Source: Salmonella enterica subsp. arizonae
Lineage (GTDB): Bacteria; Pseudomonadota; Gammaproteobacteria; Enterobacterales; Enterobacteriaceae
Reading direction: 5' to 3'
DNA length: 64,000 bases
NCBI RefSeq assembly: GCF_008692845.1
Contig: NZ_VXJW01000002.1
Coordinates: 470,231 to 534,230, forward strand
Shown here: positions 32,338 through 42,220 of the stretch, piece after piece
How positions within the stretch are numbered: position 1 is the stretch's first letter
Layout of the letters: each line of letters begins with the position of its first letter
Translations under genes and position numbers: made by a program
Notes under the pieces: model-generated
What the model was told of the DNA's origin: nothing
Database searches by the model: none
What the model saw: only the letters and a program-made list of their open reading frames with translations

Positions 32338-34224
32338 TTACTCCTCTATCGCCTGGCGAATTTGCTGCAACGACGCGGGATCATCAATGGTCGTCAGGTC
32401 GCCAGGATCGCGTCCTTCGCAGATCGCCTGAATCGTGCGTCGAAGCATCTTTCCGGAGCGCGTTTTGGGAAGCTGCGAGACAAACCAGACATGAGCCGGA
32501 CGACCAAAGTTACCGATCTGGCTATCCACCAGCGCTATAATCGCTTTTTCCTCGTCGCGCGCCGCCTCGCGATCCTCCAGCGTGTCGCCCTGTTTAGGTA
32601 TGACGAACGCCACCGCCACCTGCCCTTTCAAAGCGTCTTTTATCCCCACCACCGCAACTTCCGCCACGTTCGGGTAACTGGAGATACTTTCTTCTATTTC
32701 TCGCGTCCCTAGCCGGTGACCGGCAATATTAATCACATCATCGGTACGGCCAAGAATAAAGTAATAACCTTCGTCGTCGCGAATCCCCCAGTCAAAGGTG
32801 GCATAAACCTGGCGGTTAAACAGTGACCAGTAAGTCTTCACAAAACGCGCATCGTCGCCCCAAATTGTCTGAATACAGCCCGGCGGCAGCGGCCCTTCGA
32901 TCACCAGCATTCCCTTTTCGTTTATGCCGCAGGGTTCGCCAGTGACTTCGTTGAGTAGCTGGACGTTATAACCGTACATCGGCACGCCCGGGCTTCCCAG
33001 ACGCGACGGCCTGTCGTCCAGATCGCGCGCCAGCGCCATGATCGGCCAGCCGGACTCCGTCTGCCAGTAGTTGTCGATGACCGGCACGCCCAACGTCTCC
33101 GTCACCCAGGCGGCTGTCGGCTCGTCCAGCGGCTCACCGGCCAGATAAAGCACCTCCAGCGAGGAGAGATCGTGATTACGAATTTGCGCCGTCGGGAATT
33201 TCTTCAACACGCGAATCGCGGTCGGCGCGGAGAACATACGGTTGACCTGATATTTCTCAACAATCTTCCACCACACGCCGCAATCCGGCCAGGTTGGCAA
33301 CCCTTCGTAAACGATGGTCGCCATCCCCGCCAGCAGCGGGGCGTAAACAATGTAAGAGTGTCCCACTACCCAGCCGATATCCGACGCGCAAAAGAACACG
33401 CCGCCCGCTTTGCCGCCGAAGATAGTGTCCATTGAAGTTGCCAGCGCCACCGCATAGCCGCCGACGTCGCGTTGGACGCCTTTCGGTTTGCCGGTGGTCC
33501 CGGAGGTATAAAGAATGCACGAGGTTTCATTGGATTCCAGCCATACCACCGGCACGCGCGCGCCGAGATGTTGCTGGCGCAACGTGGCAAAATCCAGATC
33601 TCGCCCGTCCACCCGCGCCATTTTCGCCAGTCCTCTGTCCACCAGCAGAACGTGTTTCGGCTGATGCTGCGCCTGCGCAATAGCGTCATCAAGCAGCTTT
33701 TTATATGGCAGGATTTTACCGCCGCGCGACCCAGCATCCGCCGACACAATCAGCGCCGGTCTGGCATCGTCAATGCGCGCCGCCACGCTGTGCGAGGCAA
33801 AACCGCCAAAGACCACCGAATGGATCGCGCCAATGCGCGCGCAGGCCAGCAGGGTTATCTGCGCTTCGGCAATCATCGGCATATAGACCAATACGCGATC
33901 GCCACGCTGCACGCCAAGCGACAGCAACATGGCGGCCACAGCGTTGACTTCATCATGCAACTGGCTGAAGGTAAACGTGCGCTCTTCATCGGTCTCTGAT
34001 GAGATGGCAATCAGCGCCAGCGCCTCCGGCTGTTTATCCAGCCAGCGGTCAATGGCGTTATGGCATAAATTAGTGGTGCCGCCGCAAAACCAGCGGGCAA
34101 ACGGTGGACGGCTATGATCCAGCGTCTGCGTAAACGGCTGTCGCCAGTCGATACGCCGGGCCTGCTCGGCCCAGAACGCCTCCGGTTCGTTAATGGAACG
34201 CTGATAAAATTCGCTAAAAGACAT
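32338..34224 (-). CDS. prpE: Propionate--CoA ligase
   Basis: A 628-residue AMP-forming acyl-CoA synthetase that activates propionate to propionyl-CoA, the entry step of the 2-methylcitrate cycle. The adenylation motif SCILYTSGTTGKPKGV is near residue 240. The C-terminal PKTRSGKMLRR motif holds the catalytic lysine (near 592), which is controlled by acetylation in Salmonella. The start at the second Met of the open frame matches E. coli. Last gene of prpBCDE, 40 bp after prpD. Confidence 0.96.
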   Translation of the reverse strand: MSFSEFYQRSINEPEAFWAEQARRIDWRQPFTQTLDHSRPPFARWFCGGTTNLCHNAIDRWLDKQPEALALIAISSETDEERTFTFSQLHDEVNAVAAMLLSLGVQRGDRVLVYMPMIAEAQITLLACARIGAIHSVVFGGFASHSVAARIDDARPALIVSADAGSRGGKILPYKKLLDDAIAQAQHQPKHVLLVDRGLAKMARVDGRDLDFATLRQQHLGARVPVVWLESNETSCILYTSGTTGKPKGVQRDVGGYAVALATSMDTIFGGKAGGVFFCASDIGWVVGHSYIVYAPLLAGMATIVYEGLPTWPDCGVWWKIVEKYQVNRMFSAPTAIRVLKKFPTAQIRNHDLSSLEVLYLAGEPLDEPTAAWVTETLGVPVIDNYWQTESGWPIMALARDLDDRPSRLGSPGVPMYGYNVQLLNEVTGEPCGINEKGMLVIEGPLPPGCIQTIWGDDARFVKTYWSLFNRQVYATFDWGIRDDEGYYFILGRTDDVINIAGHRLGTREIEESISSYPNVAEVAVVGIKDALKGQVAVAFVIPKQGDTLEDREAARDEEKAIIALVDSQIGNFGRPAHVWFVSQLPKTRSGKMLRRTIQAICEGRDPGDLTTIDDPASLQQIRQAIEE

Positions 34225-34264
34225 CACGCTCTCCTGTTGAACTTACGCCTTACTGCTGGCTGGC

Positions 34265-35716
34265 TCAGATGACATATAAGTCGAGGTACTCGTTAACCGG
34301 CATCTGCTCCAGGCGGGTTCGGTCCAGGGAGACATCCAGAATGCGTTGCTGCTGGCGAGTCGGGAACTGACGCGCCAGATTGATTTTAAATTTTTCGATA
34401 AGTTTCGGAATACCGTCGGCGCGGCGACGCGCATGACCAATCGGATACTCCACGACAACCTCTTCAAAGCGTGAGCCATCAGTAAATTCCAGGGTGATCG
34501 CATTGCCGATAGCTCGTTTTTCCGGGTCGTGATAGTCGGCGGTAAAAGCCGGGTCCTCATAACACACGATCTTCTCGCGCAGGGCGTCAATACGCTTGTC
34601 CTGCGCCAGCTCGTCTTCATAGTCCGCCGCGGTTAAACGTCCGAACAGCAATGGCACGGCGACCATATACTGGATACAGTGATCGCGGTCAGCCGGATTA
34701 TTGAGCGGGCCTTTTTTGTCGATAATGCGGATACAGGCTTCGTGGGTGCGGATGGTCACTTTCTCGATATCCACTGCCGTTTTGCCCGCCGCCTGCATCT
34801 GATCATACAGCGTCATCGCCGCTTCAACGGCGGTTTGCGAGTGGAATTCTGCCGGGAAGGAAATTTTGAACAACACATTTTCCATCACGTAGGCGCCGTA
34901 AGGCCGCTGGAAACGGAACGCTTCACCTTTGAATGAGACGTCGTAGAAGCCCCAGGTTTTCGCCGTTAGCGCCGATGGATAGCCCATCTCACCGGTTTTC
35001 GCCATCAGCGCCAGGCGCACCGCGCGTGAGGTGGCATCGCCTGCCGCCCAGGATTTACGCGTACCGGTATTCGGCGCATGACGATAAGTGCGCAACGACT
35101 GCCCATCCACCCACGCCAGCGATACCGCGTTGAGGATCTCATCGCGCGTCAGCCCCAGCATTTCAGCAACTACCGCGGTCGAGGCCACTTTTACAAGCAG
35201 CACATGGTCAAGACCAACGCGATTAAACGCGTTTTCCAGCGCGATACATCCCTGAATTTCATGGGCTTTGATCATCCCGGTCAGTACCTGTTTCATGGTC
35301 AGCGGCGTTTTGCCTGCGGCGACAGCGTTACGTGACAGCCAGTCCGCAATCGCCAGAATGCCGCCGAGGTTGTCGGAAGGATGGCCCCATTCGGCGGCAA
35401 GCCAGGTATCGTTAAAATCGAGCCAGCGAATCATCGCGCCAATGTTAAAAGCCGCCTGTATCGGGTCGAGCTGGAACTGGGTGCCCGGCACGCGCGCGCC
35501 GTTGGGCACAACAGTACCTGGTACGATCGGCCCAAGCAATTTTTTACAGGCTGGGTATTCCAGCGCTTCCAGACCACAGCCGAGCGTGTCGAGCAGACAA
35601 TAATGCGCAGTGTCATACGCAACTTTCGAGGTGATTTCGTAATTCATGACGTAATCAACGATATCCACGATTTCATGGTCGAATTGCGGGCGGATGTTCA
35701 GTTGTTGGGTAGACAT
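34265..35716 (-). CDS. prpD: 2-methylcitrate dehydratase
   Basis: A 483-residue MmgE/PrpD-family enzyme that dehydrates 2-methylcitrate to 2-methyl-cis-aconitate. Conserved blocks include [20 protein letters not shown]-type [16 protein letters not shown] and [16 protein letters not shown]. Length equals Salmonella/E. coli PrpD. It lies 39 bp after prpC in the prpBCDE operon. Confidence 0.96.
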   Translation of the reverse strand: MSTQQLNIRPQFDHEIVDIVDYVMNYEITSKVAYDTAHYCLLDTLGCGLEALEYPACKKLLGPIVPGTVVPNGARVPGTQFQLDPIQAAFNIGAMIRWLDFNDTWLAAEWGHPSDNLGGILAIADWLSRNAVAAGKTPLTMKQVLTGMIKAHEIQGCIALENAFNRVGLDHVLLVKVASTAVVAEMLGLTRDEILNAVSLAWVDGQSLRTYRHAPNTGTRKSWAAGDATSRAVRLALMAKTGEMGYPSALTAKTWGFYDVSFKGEAFRFQRPYGAYVMENVLFKISFPAEFHSQTAVEAAMTLYDQMQAAGKTAVDIEKVTIRTHEACIRIIDKKGPLNNPADRDHCIQYMVAVPLLFGRLTAADYEDELAQDKRIDALREKIVCYEDPAFTADYHDPEKRAIGNAITLEFTDGSRFEEVVVEYPIGHARRRADGIPKLIEKFKINLARQFPTRQQQRILDVSLDRTRLEQMPVNEYLDLYVI

Positions 35717-35755
35717 AGGGTACGTTTCCTGCGTTTTATTTTTGATAAGAGTGAA

Positions 35756-36925
35756 TTAGCAACGTTCGTCGATTGCGACAAACGGGCGATTGTCCGGTCC
35801 GGTATAGTTGGCAGATGGGCGAATAATTTTATTGTCCTTGCGCTGTTCAATAATGTGCGCCGCCCAGCCGGTAACGCGGGCGATGACAAACAGCGGGGTG
35901 AACATTTCGGTAGGGACGCCCATCATGTTGTAGGAGACCGCCGAAAACCAGTCGAGATTCGGGAACATCTTTTTGGTCTCCCACATCACGGTTTCCAGAC
36001 GGTCGGCGATGTGGTACATCTTCAGCGAGCCGCCTTCTTCTGAAAGCTGTTTCGCTACCCGTTTGATCACCTGATGACGCGGGTCGGCGATGGTGTAAAC
36101 CGGATGGCCAAAACCTATCACCACCTCTTTGTTTTCCACGCGCTTACGGATATCCGCTTCCGCCTCATCCGGCGTTTCATAACGCTGTTGAATCTCCAGC
36201 GACACCTCATTCGCCCCACCGTGTTTCGGGCCGCGCAGCGCGCCAATCGCGCCGATAATCGCGGAGTAGACGTCCGAGCCGGTACCGGCAATCACCCGGC
36301 TGGTAAACGTCGAGGCGTTGAACTCATGCTCGGCGTACAGCACCAACGAAATATGCATCGCCTTTTCCCAGCTTTGGGTTGGCTTTTCACCATGCAGCAG
36401 ATGCAAGAAATGACCGCCGATAGAATTGTCGTCGGTTTCTGGCTGAATACGTTCGCCGTTGTGGCTATAGTGATACCAGTAAAGAAGGATGGAGCTGAGC
36501 GAGGCCAACAGCTTATCGGCAATATCCCGTGCGCCGGAGACGGTATGTCCCTCTTTTTCCGGCAAGGTACAGCCCAGCGCGGAAACGCCGGTACGCATCA
36601 CGTCCATCGGGTGCGATGCCGCCGGTAAGGCTTCCAGTACGGTACGGACATTGGCGGGTAATCCGCGCAGCGCTTTTAATTTGCTTTTATAAGCGCTCAA
36701 CTCGTCGCGGGTCGGCAATTTTCCGTGGATCAGTAAATGCGCGACTTCTTCAAATTCGCAGTGCTCCGCCAGATCGAGAATGTCGTAACCGCGATAGTGC
36801 AGATCGTTACCGCTTTTTCCCACGGTACACAAAGCGGTGTTCCCGGCAGGTACGCCAGACAAGGCGACGGATTTTTTGGGCTTAATGACATGGTTATTAT
36901 TTTGCTGGATCGTGGTGTCGCTCAT
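35756..36925 (-). CDS. prpC: 2-methylcitrate synthase
   Basis: A 389-residue citrate-synthase-family enzyme condensing propionyl-CoA with oxaloacetate. Active-site blocks are visible: His in [13 protein letters not shown], His in [13 protein letters not shown], and Asp in the [12 protein letters not shown] segment. The start at MSDTTIQQN is chosen because the open frame upstream runs into a REP element; it gives exactly the E. coli length. Second gene of prpBCDE. Confidence 0.96.
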   Translation of the reverse strand: MSDTTIQQNNNHVIKPKKSVALSGVPAGNTALCTVGKSGNDLHYRGYDILDLAEHCEFEEVAHLLIHGKLPTRDELSAYKSKLKALRGLPANVRTVLEALPAASHPMDVMRTGVSALGCTLPEKEGHTVSGARDIADKLLASLSSILLYWYHYSHNGERIQPETDDNSIGGHFLHLLHGEKPTQSWEKAMHISLVLYAEHEFNASTFTSRVIAGTGSDVYSAIIGAIGALRGPKHGGANEVSLEIQQRYETPDEAEADIRKRVENKEVVIGFGHPVYTIADPRHQVIKRVAKQLSEEGGSLKMYHIADRLETVMWETKKMFPNLDWFSAVSYNMMGVPTEMFTPLFVIARVTGWAAHIIEQRKDNKIIRPSANYTGPDNRPFVAIDERC

Positions 36926-36974
36926 AGTGTCCTCGTCATTTTTGTAATGTGTAGGGTGTTGAGGGTATGCCTCG

Positions 36975-37040
36975 CGTCGGCCTGATAAGGCGAAAACGCC
37001 CCCAGGCAATGCCGGATGGCACTACGTTTATCCGGCCTAC
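36975..37040. repeat. REP/BIME in the prpB-prpC spacer
   Basis: GCCTGATAAGGCG and GCCGGATGGCACTACG...TTATCCGGCCTACG modules form a pair of inverted REP units between prpB and prpC. Its position inside the operon suggests a role in differential mRNA stability, as for other intra-operon REPs. Confidence 0.8.
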
Positions 37041-37921
37041 GATTTTTTGGTGTACAACGCGTCGAGCTTCTCTTCGTACTGGTAATAGTTAATGCTTTCG
37101 TATAGCTCGTTGCGGGTCTGCATGATGTCGATCACGCGCTTTTGCGTCCCTTCCTGGCGCAGCACGGTATAGACTTTTTCCGCGGCGCGGTTCATGGCGC
37201 GAAACGCCGACAGCGGATAGAGCGCCATCGCCACGTTTGCGCTGCGCAACTCGTCGGTAGTAAACAGCGGCGTCGCGCCAAACTCAGTGATGTTGGCAAG
37301 GATCGGCACCTGCGCCACATCGGCGAACTGGCGGTACATCGACAGTTCGGTGATCGCCTCCGGAAACAGCATGTCAGCCCCCGCTTCCACGTAAGCCTGC
37401 GCGCGATCGAGAGCCGCCTCTAGTCCTTCCACCGCCAGCGCATCGGTACGCGCCATGATCACAAAGTTCGGATCGGTGCGCGCATCCACCGCCGCCCGAA
37501 TCCTGTCCACCATCTCCTCTTTCGAGACGATCGCTTTATTTGGACGGTGTCCACAGCGCTTAGCGCCGACCTGATCCTCAATATGCAGTGCGCCAGCGCC
37601 CGCTTTAGTAATGGCCTTTACCGTCCGCGCGACGTTGAAGGCGGAGGAGCCAAAGCCGATATCCGCATCCACCAATAGCGGCAGCGGGCAAACATCCGTG
37701 ATACGCCGGATATCGGTCAACACATCGTCCAGCGTCGAAATCCCCAGATCCGGCAGTCCGAGCGAGCCAGCCGCTACGCCGCCGCCGGAAAGATAGATAG
37801 CCTGATACCCGGCCCGTTGGGCTAACAGAGCATGATTGGCATTGATAGCGCCAACGATTTGCAATGGATTTTCTTTGGTGAGCGCGGCGCGAAATGCCTG
37901 CCCCGGCGAATGTAAAGACAT
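37037..37921 (-). CDS. prpB: 2-methylisocitrate lyase
   Basis: A 294-residue isocitrate-lyase-superfamily enzyme that cleaves 2-methylisocitrate to pyruvate plus succinate. The catalytic motif [10 protein letters not shown] (Cys near residue 123) and Mg-binding [10 protein letters not shown] are intact. The C-terminus is slightly shorter than in E. coli (ends LDALYTKKS). First gene of the operon, 48 bp downstream of a sigma-54 promoter. Confidence 0.96.
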   Translation of the reverse strand: MSLHSPGQAFRAALTKENPLQIVGAINANHALLAQRAGYQAIYLSGGGVAAGSLGLPDLGISTLDDVLTDIRRITDVCPLPLLVDADIGFGSSAFNVARTVKAITKAGAGALHIEDQVGAKRCGHRPNKAIVSKEEMVDRIRAAVDARTDPNFVIMARTDALAVEGLEAALDRAQAYVEAGADMLFPEAITELSMYRQFADVAQVPILANITEFGATPLFTTDELRSANVAMALYPLSAFRAMNRAAEKVYTVLRQEGTQKRVIDIMQTRNELYESINYYQYEEKLDALYTKKS

Positions 37922-37968
37922 ATCTCGTCCTCATGCTATTAAATTGTTAATCTAGATATGTTAACTAA

Positions 37969-37984
37969 AGCAAGGGCTATGCCA
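37969..37984 (-). promoter_or_regulatory. Sigma-54 promoter of prpBCDE
   Basis: On the minus strand TGGCATAGCCCTTGCT fits the -24/-12 consensus TGGCAC-N5-TTGCW with a single mismatch and the obligatory GG/GC spacing. It lies 48 bp before prpB, opposite the gene for the sigma-54 activator PrpR. Confidence 0.9.
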
Positions 37985-38093
37985 GACAAAGAGGTCGAGA
38001 AAAAATTAAGTAAAATAAAATTTAAAAACAGATAATTACAGTGACTTCGTTTATAAAAAAGTGTGATTAAGGAAGAAGAAAAGCGTGTCAGTT

Positions 38094-38148
38094 AACGTTT
38101 CATGAAACGAATTATTCTGTTTCATTGCAACATTTATGAAACACGTTT
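38094..38148. promoter_or_regulatory. PrpR binding region
   Basis: Repeated GTTTCAT / ATGAAAC palindromic units occur three times (38096-38105, 38118-38125, 38134-38143), about 120-170 bp upstream of the sigma-54 promoter. This is a typical enhancer position. The A/T-rich 38000-38070 stretch between them may bind IHF. Assignment is by position and symmetry. Confidence 0.65.
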
Positions 38149-38186
38149 AAAACAACAACTCGGCCCTTAAACATGAACCTACTGCG

Positions 38187-39812
38187 ATGGCGACTACCCA
38201 CGGCGCTCCGCGCGATAATACCGATAAACCGGTGATCTGGACGGTCTCCGTAACGCGTTTGTTCGAATTGTTTCGGGATATCAGCCTGGAGTTCGATCAT
38301 CTGGCGGCCATTACGCCTATTCAGCTCGGCTTTGAAAAGGCGGTGACCTACATTCGTAAAAAACTAGCGACTGAGCGCTGCGACGCGATTATCGCGGCGG
38401 GTTCTAACGGCGCCTATTTAAAAAGTCGCCTGTCGATACCAGTGATCCTCATCAAGCCCAGCGGATTCGATGTATTACAGGCGCTGGCGAAAGCGGGAAA
38501 ACTCACCTCGTCTATCGGCATCGTGACCTATCAGGAGACCATTCCGGCTTTACTTGCCTTTCAGAAAACGTTTCACCTCTGTCTTGAACAGCGAAGCTAT
38601 GTCACCGAAGAGGACGCGCGCGGGCAAATTAACGAACTTAAGGCCAACGGCATTGAGGCCGTCGTCGGCGCGGGATTGATTACCGATCTGGCGGAAGAAG
38701 CGGGAATGACCGCTATCTTTATTTATTCCGCGGCGACCGTTCGTCAGGCTTTCCATGATGCGCTGGATATGACCCGTCTGACACGTCGACAGCGCGTGGA
38801 TTACCCATCCGGCAAGGGATTACAAACCCGGTATGAACTGGGCGATATACGCGGCCATTCGCCGCAAATGGAGCAGGTCCGCCAGACGATTACACTCTAT
38901 GCCCGCTCCAGTGCGGCAGTGCTGATTCAGGGGGAGACGGGGACCGGAAAAGAGCTGGCGGCGCAGGCGATTCACCAGACGTTTTTTCACCGCCAGCCTC
39001 ACCGTCAGAATAAGCCATCCCCTCCCTTTGTCGCCGTCAATTGCGGCGCGATTACCGAGTCATTGCTGGAAGCGGAACTGTTTGGTTATGAAGAGGGCGC
39101 GTTTACCGGTTCACGACGAGGAGGCCGTGCGGGCCTGTTTGAAATCGCACACGGCGGCACGCTGTTTCTTGATGAAATCGGCGAAATGCCCTTGCCGTTA
39201 CAAACCCGACTTTTGCGCGTACTGGAGGAAAAAGCCGTCACTCGCGTCGGCGGACACCAGCCGATCCCGGTGGATGTCCGGGTGATCAGCGCTACGCATT
39301 GCGATCTGGATCGGGAGATAATGCAAGGACGTTTTCGCCCCGATCTCTTTTACCGCCTGAGTATTCTGCGCCTGACGCTTCCCCCTTTGCGCGAGCGGCA
39401 GGCTGATATTTTGCCGCTCGCGGAAAGCTTTTTAAAACAGTCGCTGGCGGCGTTGGAAATTCCGTTTACCGAATCGGTACGTCATGGATTGTCGCAATGT
39501 CAGCCGCTTTTGCTGGCGTATCATTGGCCCGGTAATATTCGCGAACTGCGTAATATGATGGAGCGACTGGCGCTTTTTTTAAGCGTCGATCCCGCGCCAA
39601 TGCTGGACAAGCAATTTATACGGCAACGATTACCTGAACTTATGGAAAATACAGCAGAACTGACGCCTCCAATCGTAGAGGCGCTCACGTTGCAGGATGT
39701 GCTGGCGCGCTTTAATGGCGATAAGACCGCCACGGCGCGTTATCTGGGGATTAGCCGTACCACGCTTTGGCGTCGTTTAAAAAGATGCGCTAAAAAACCG
39801 TCGGGTAATTAA
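38187..39812 (+). CDS. prpR: Sigma-54-dependent activator of the propionate operon
   Basis: A 541-residue activator: N-terminal PrpR/PAS-like sensor domain (1-200) for 2-methylcitrate, AAA+ domain (about 235-475) with Walker A GETGTGKE, the [13 protein letters not shown] sigma-54 contact loop and Walker [15 protein letters not shown], and a C-terminal Fis-type helix-turn-helix ([17 protein letters not shown]). Divergent from prpBCDE with the sigma-54 promoter between. Sequence matches Salmonella PrpR throughout. Confidence 0.95.
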   Translation: MATTHGAPRDNTDKPVIWTVSVTRLFELFRDISLEFDHLAAITPIQLGFEKAVTYIRKKLATERCDAIIAAGSNGAYLKSRLSIPVILIKPSGFDVLQALAKAGKLTSSIGIVTYQETIPALLAFQKTFHLCLEQRSYVTEEDARGQINELKANGIEAVVGAGLITDLAEEAGMTAIFIYSAATVRQAFHDALDMTRLTRRQRVDYPSGKGLQTRYELGDIRGHSPQMEQVRQTITLYARSSAAVLIQGETGTGKELAAQAIHQTFFHRQPHRQNKPSPPFVAVNCGAITESLLEAELFGYEEGAFTGSRRGGRAGLFEIAHGGTLFLDEIGEMPLPLQTRLLRVLEEKAVTRVGGHQPIPVDVRVISATHCDLDREIMQGRFRPDLFYRLSILRLTLPPLRERQADILPLAESFLKQSLAALEIPFTESVRHGLSQCQPLLLAYHWPGNIRELRNMMERLALFLSVDPAPMLDKQFIRQRLPELMENTAELTPPIVEALTLQDVLARFNGDKTATARYLGISRTTLWRRLKRCAKKPSGN

Positions 39813-39835
39813 GGCGGATACCGGTTGCCAATAAA

Positions 39836-39872
39836 AAAATACCCGCCGGAAATCCAGACGGGTATTTTTATG
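39836..39872. terminator. Terminator between prpR and yahO
   Basis: The stem AAATACCCG / CGGGTATTT with flanking A- and T-runs on both sides lies between convergent prpR and yahO. It can terminate both. Confidence 0.9.
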
Positions 39873-39883
39873 ATCCAATGCTT

Positions 39884-40159
39884 TTATTTCTTTTTATAAA
39901 TATCAGCCGTACCATGAATTTTATTTTCTGTCTGCCCGGACGTCAGCACGACCACATCCGCCCCTTTCTCATCCGCCTTCTTAATTAAATCTTCTCTGGC
40001 ATCCAGCGGTGACATTTCCCCAGTGGTGGAAATCGTGCCAATTTTCGTGTACTGCGAAGCGACTTTATCAAACTCCGTTTTTTTCATCATTTCTGCGGCA
40101 TAGGCATTTGTCACGGCAAACGCTAATACGCCAAGCATAACCTTGTAGCCCGTTTTCAT
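39884..40159 (-). CDS. yahO: Periplasmic protein YahO (DUF1471/BhsA-like)
   Basis: A 91-residue exported protein with signal peptide [21 protein letters not shown] and a DUF1471 (YhcN/BhsA) domain containing the [16 protein letters not shown] core. The family responds to stress and affects biofilm; the specific role is unknown. RBS AGGGGTTT precedes the start. Convergent with prpR. Confidence 0.92.
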   Translation of the reverse strand: MKTGYKVMLGVLAFAVTNAYAAEMMKKTEFDKVASQYTKIGTISTTGEMSPLDAREDLIKKADEKGADVVVLTSGQTENKIHGTADIYKKK

Positions 40160-40389
40160 AGTAAACCCCTCGTTTATTATTACGCTATCATCGCTTTATC
40201 AGAACAAAAATACCGTTCGGACTGATTAAATAAGTAGCGTAGATTGCAGGAAAAATCCAGTCAGCCCCCGTTCTGTCGGCGTAACAACGCGGATTAAAAA
40301 GCCCCTGCTTTGTGATCTCACTCGCAATCGTCTGGTTTGACTATTCATAAGATGAACGTTATTTCTTGAGGCTATGGGAAGAGTTGTCT

Positions 40390-41022
40390 ATGGAGCCGTT
40401 TCATGCCGTTGTACTTACCGTCAGTCTGTTTGTGTTAACTTTTTTTAATCCCGGCGCGAATCTGTTTGTGGTGGTGCAAACCAGCCTCGCATCAGGTCGA
40501 CGGGCGGGGGTAATCACCGGCCTGGGCGTCGCCACGGGAGACGCCTTTTATTCCGGACTAGGGCTTTTCGGTTTGGCGACGCTCATTACGCAATGTGAAG
40601 CGGTATTTTCTCTTATCAAAATTGTCGGCGGCGCCTATTTATTATGGTTCGCCTGGAGCAGTATTCACCACCAGGCGACGCCGCAAATGAGCACGCTCCA
40701 GGCGCCGATTGCCGCCCCGTGGACGATTTTCTTTCGCCGGGGATTAATGACAGATTTATCCAATCCGCAAACCGTACTGTTTTTTATCAGTATTTTTTCC
40801 GTAACGCTGAGCGCAGAAACGCCCACATGGGCGAGGTTAATGGCCTGGGGCGGGATTGTGCTGTCATCCGTTATCTGGAGAATTTTCCTCAGCCAGGCCT
40901 TTTCACTCCCAGCAGTGCGCCGCGCTTATGGGCGGATACAGTGCATTGCCAGTCGTGTTATCGGCGCTATTATCGGGATATTTGCGCTCAGACTTCTCTA
41001 TGAAGGCGTGACGCGACGATAG
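40390..41022 (+). CDS. yahN: RhtB/LysE family amino acid exporter YahN
   Basis: A 210-residue inner-membrane exporter with six hydrophobic helices and the RhtB signature FFNPGANLFVVVQTSLASGRRAG in separable blocks (NPGANLFVVVQ, GLGVATGDAFYSGLG). The family exports amino acids or their derivatives; the YahN substrate is not known. The start is placed at MEPFHAVVL; a TTG eight codons upstream is an alternative, and E. coli YahN has a somewhat longer N-terminus. Confidence 0.9.
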   Translation: MEPFHAVVLTVSLFVLTFFNPGANLFVVVQTSLASGRRAGVITGLGVATGDAFYSGLGLFGLATLITQCEAVFSLIKIVGGAYLLWFAWSSIHHQATPQMSTLQAPIAAPWTIFFRRGLMTDLSNPQTVLFFISIFSVTLSAETPTWARLMAWGGIVLSSVIWRIFLSQAFSLPAVRRAYGRIQCIASRVIGAIIGIFALRLLYEGVTRR

Positions 41023-41078
41023 CGCATTGGCAAAGGCGCGCTTCCGCCAGAGACGAAAGCGCACCAGGGAAGTATCAG

Positions 41079-41210
41079 TCAGGAGCGAAATCCTGCGGAG
41101 GTCATAAGTAGTCTAAACAACATCCCGACGCCCGCCAGCAGAAGTACGCTGGCGCACCATATCGCTACCATCCAGACTACTCGCCGCGACCATTTTTTCA
41201 CTTGCGCCAT
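41079..41210 (-). CDS. DUF2474 small subunit of cytochrome bd oxidase
   Basis: A 43-residue protein with one transmembrane helix (VVWMVAIWCASVLLLAGVGML) and a basic N-terminus (MAQVKKWSRR), matching DUF2474 proteins that sit at the 3' end of cyanide-insensitive-oxidase-type operons. Its start codon overlaps the stop of the cydB-like gene by one base (TGATG), so it is translationally coupled. By analogy with CydX it probably stabilises the oxidase. Confidence 0.85.
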   Translation of the reverse strand: MAQVKKWSRRVVWMVAIWCASVLLLAGVGMLFRLLMTSAGFRS

Positions 41211-42220
41211 CAGTGATATCCCTCTCCATGTCGTACTTTTCCACGGAAGACGTAGTAGCTCCAGAAGGTATAAGCCAGAATGACCGGGATGATTACCAAC
41301 GCCCCAACCAGCATAAAGCCCTGGCTTTGCGGCGGCGCTGAAGCGGCATACAACGAAATATCCGGTGGAATAATGTTCGGCCAGATACTGATGCCTAATC
41401 CGCTGAAACCCAGAAAAATCAACCCCAGCGTGAGAATAAACGGACGCGCATGGGATTCTGGTTTTTTCACGCTGCGCCATAGCCAAAAGCTAAAGGCCAA
41501 CACCAACACAGGCACCGGCAGGAAGTAGTACAAGTTAGGCAGCGTGAACCAGCGCTCGGCGATGTCATCATGGGTCAGAGGCGTCCACGCGCTAACGCCG
41601 CCCATCACCAGTAACAAGACGATCAACAACGGGCGCGACAGCTCACACATCCGGCTGTGCAGCGGGTCTTCGCTTTTCATAATCAACCAGGTGGCACCCA
41701 GCAACGCGTATGTCACCACCAGCCCCACACCGCAGAACAGGTTAAACGGCGTTAGCCAGCCAAGCTGCGAACCGCTGAAGGTTCGCCCTTCCACCTGAAA
41801 ACCGCTCACTACCGCGCCAACCACAACGCCCTGGGCAAAGGTCGCCAGAATTGACCCAGCGATAAAGGATTTATCCCAGAAGGCGCGATGCGATTCGGTG
41901 GCTTTAAAACGGAATTCAAAGGCGACGCCACGGAAGATCAGGCCAAGCAGCATAATCACCAGCGGGATAGTCAGCGCATCGGCGATGACGGCATAAGCCA
42001 GCGGGAATGCGCCGAAAAGCCCGGCGCCGCCCAGCACCAGCCAGGTTTCGTTACCGTCCCATACCGGCGCGACCGAGTTCACCATCACATCGCGATCGTG
42101 TTTATCACGAATAAACGGAAACAGGATACCGACGCCCAGATCGAAACCATCCATCACGATATACATCAGCGTGGCGAACACGATAATAGCAAACCAGATA
42201 ACTGGAAGATCGATGGTCAT
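41210..42220 (-). CDS. Cytochrome bd-type (CIO-like) quinol oxidase subunit II
   Basis: A 336-residue membrane protein of the CydB/CioB/AppB family with about 8-9 helices. Characteristic segments are MDGFDLGVGILFPF at the N-terminus and VWDGNETWLVLGGAGLFGAFP. It pairs with subunit I, whose gene overlaps its start by 4 bases (ATGA). The length and sequence are closer to the cyanide-insensitive CioB type than to E. coli CydB. Salmonella is known to carry this third bd-type oxidase operon besides cydAB and appCB. Confidence 0.92.
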   Translation of the reverse strand: MTIDLPVIWFAIIVFATLMYIVMDGFDLGVGILFPFIRDKHDRDVMVNSVAPVWDGNETWLVLGGAGLFGAFPLAYAVIADALTIPLVIMLLGLIFRGVAFEFRFKATESHRAFWDKSFIAGSILATFAQGVVVGAVVSGFQVEGRTFSGSQLGWLTPFNLFCGVGLVVTYALLGATWLIMKSEDPLHSRMCELSRPLLIVLLLVMGGVSAWTPLTHDDIAERWFTLPNLYYFLPVPVLVLAFSFWLWRSVKKPESHARPFILTLGLIFLGFSGLGISIWPNIIPPDISLYAASAPPQSQGFMLVGALVIIPVILAYTFWSYYVFRGKVRHGEGYH

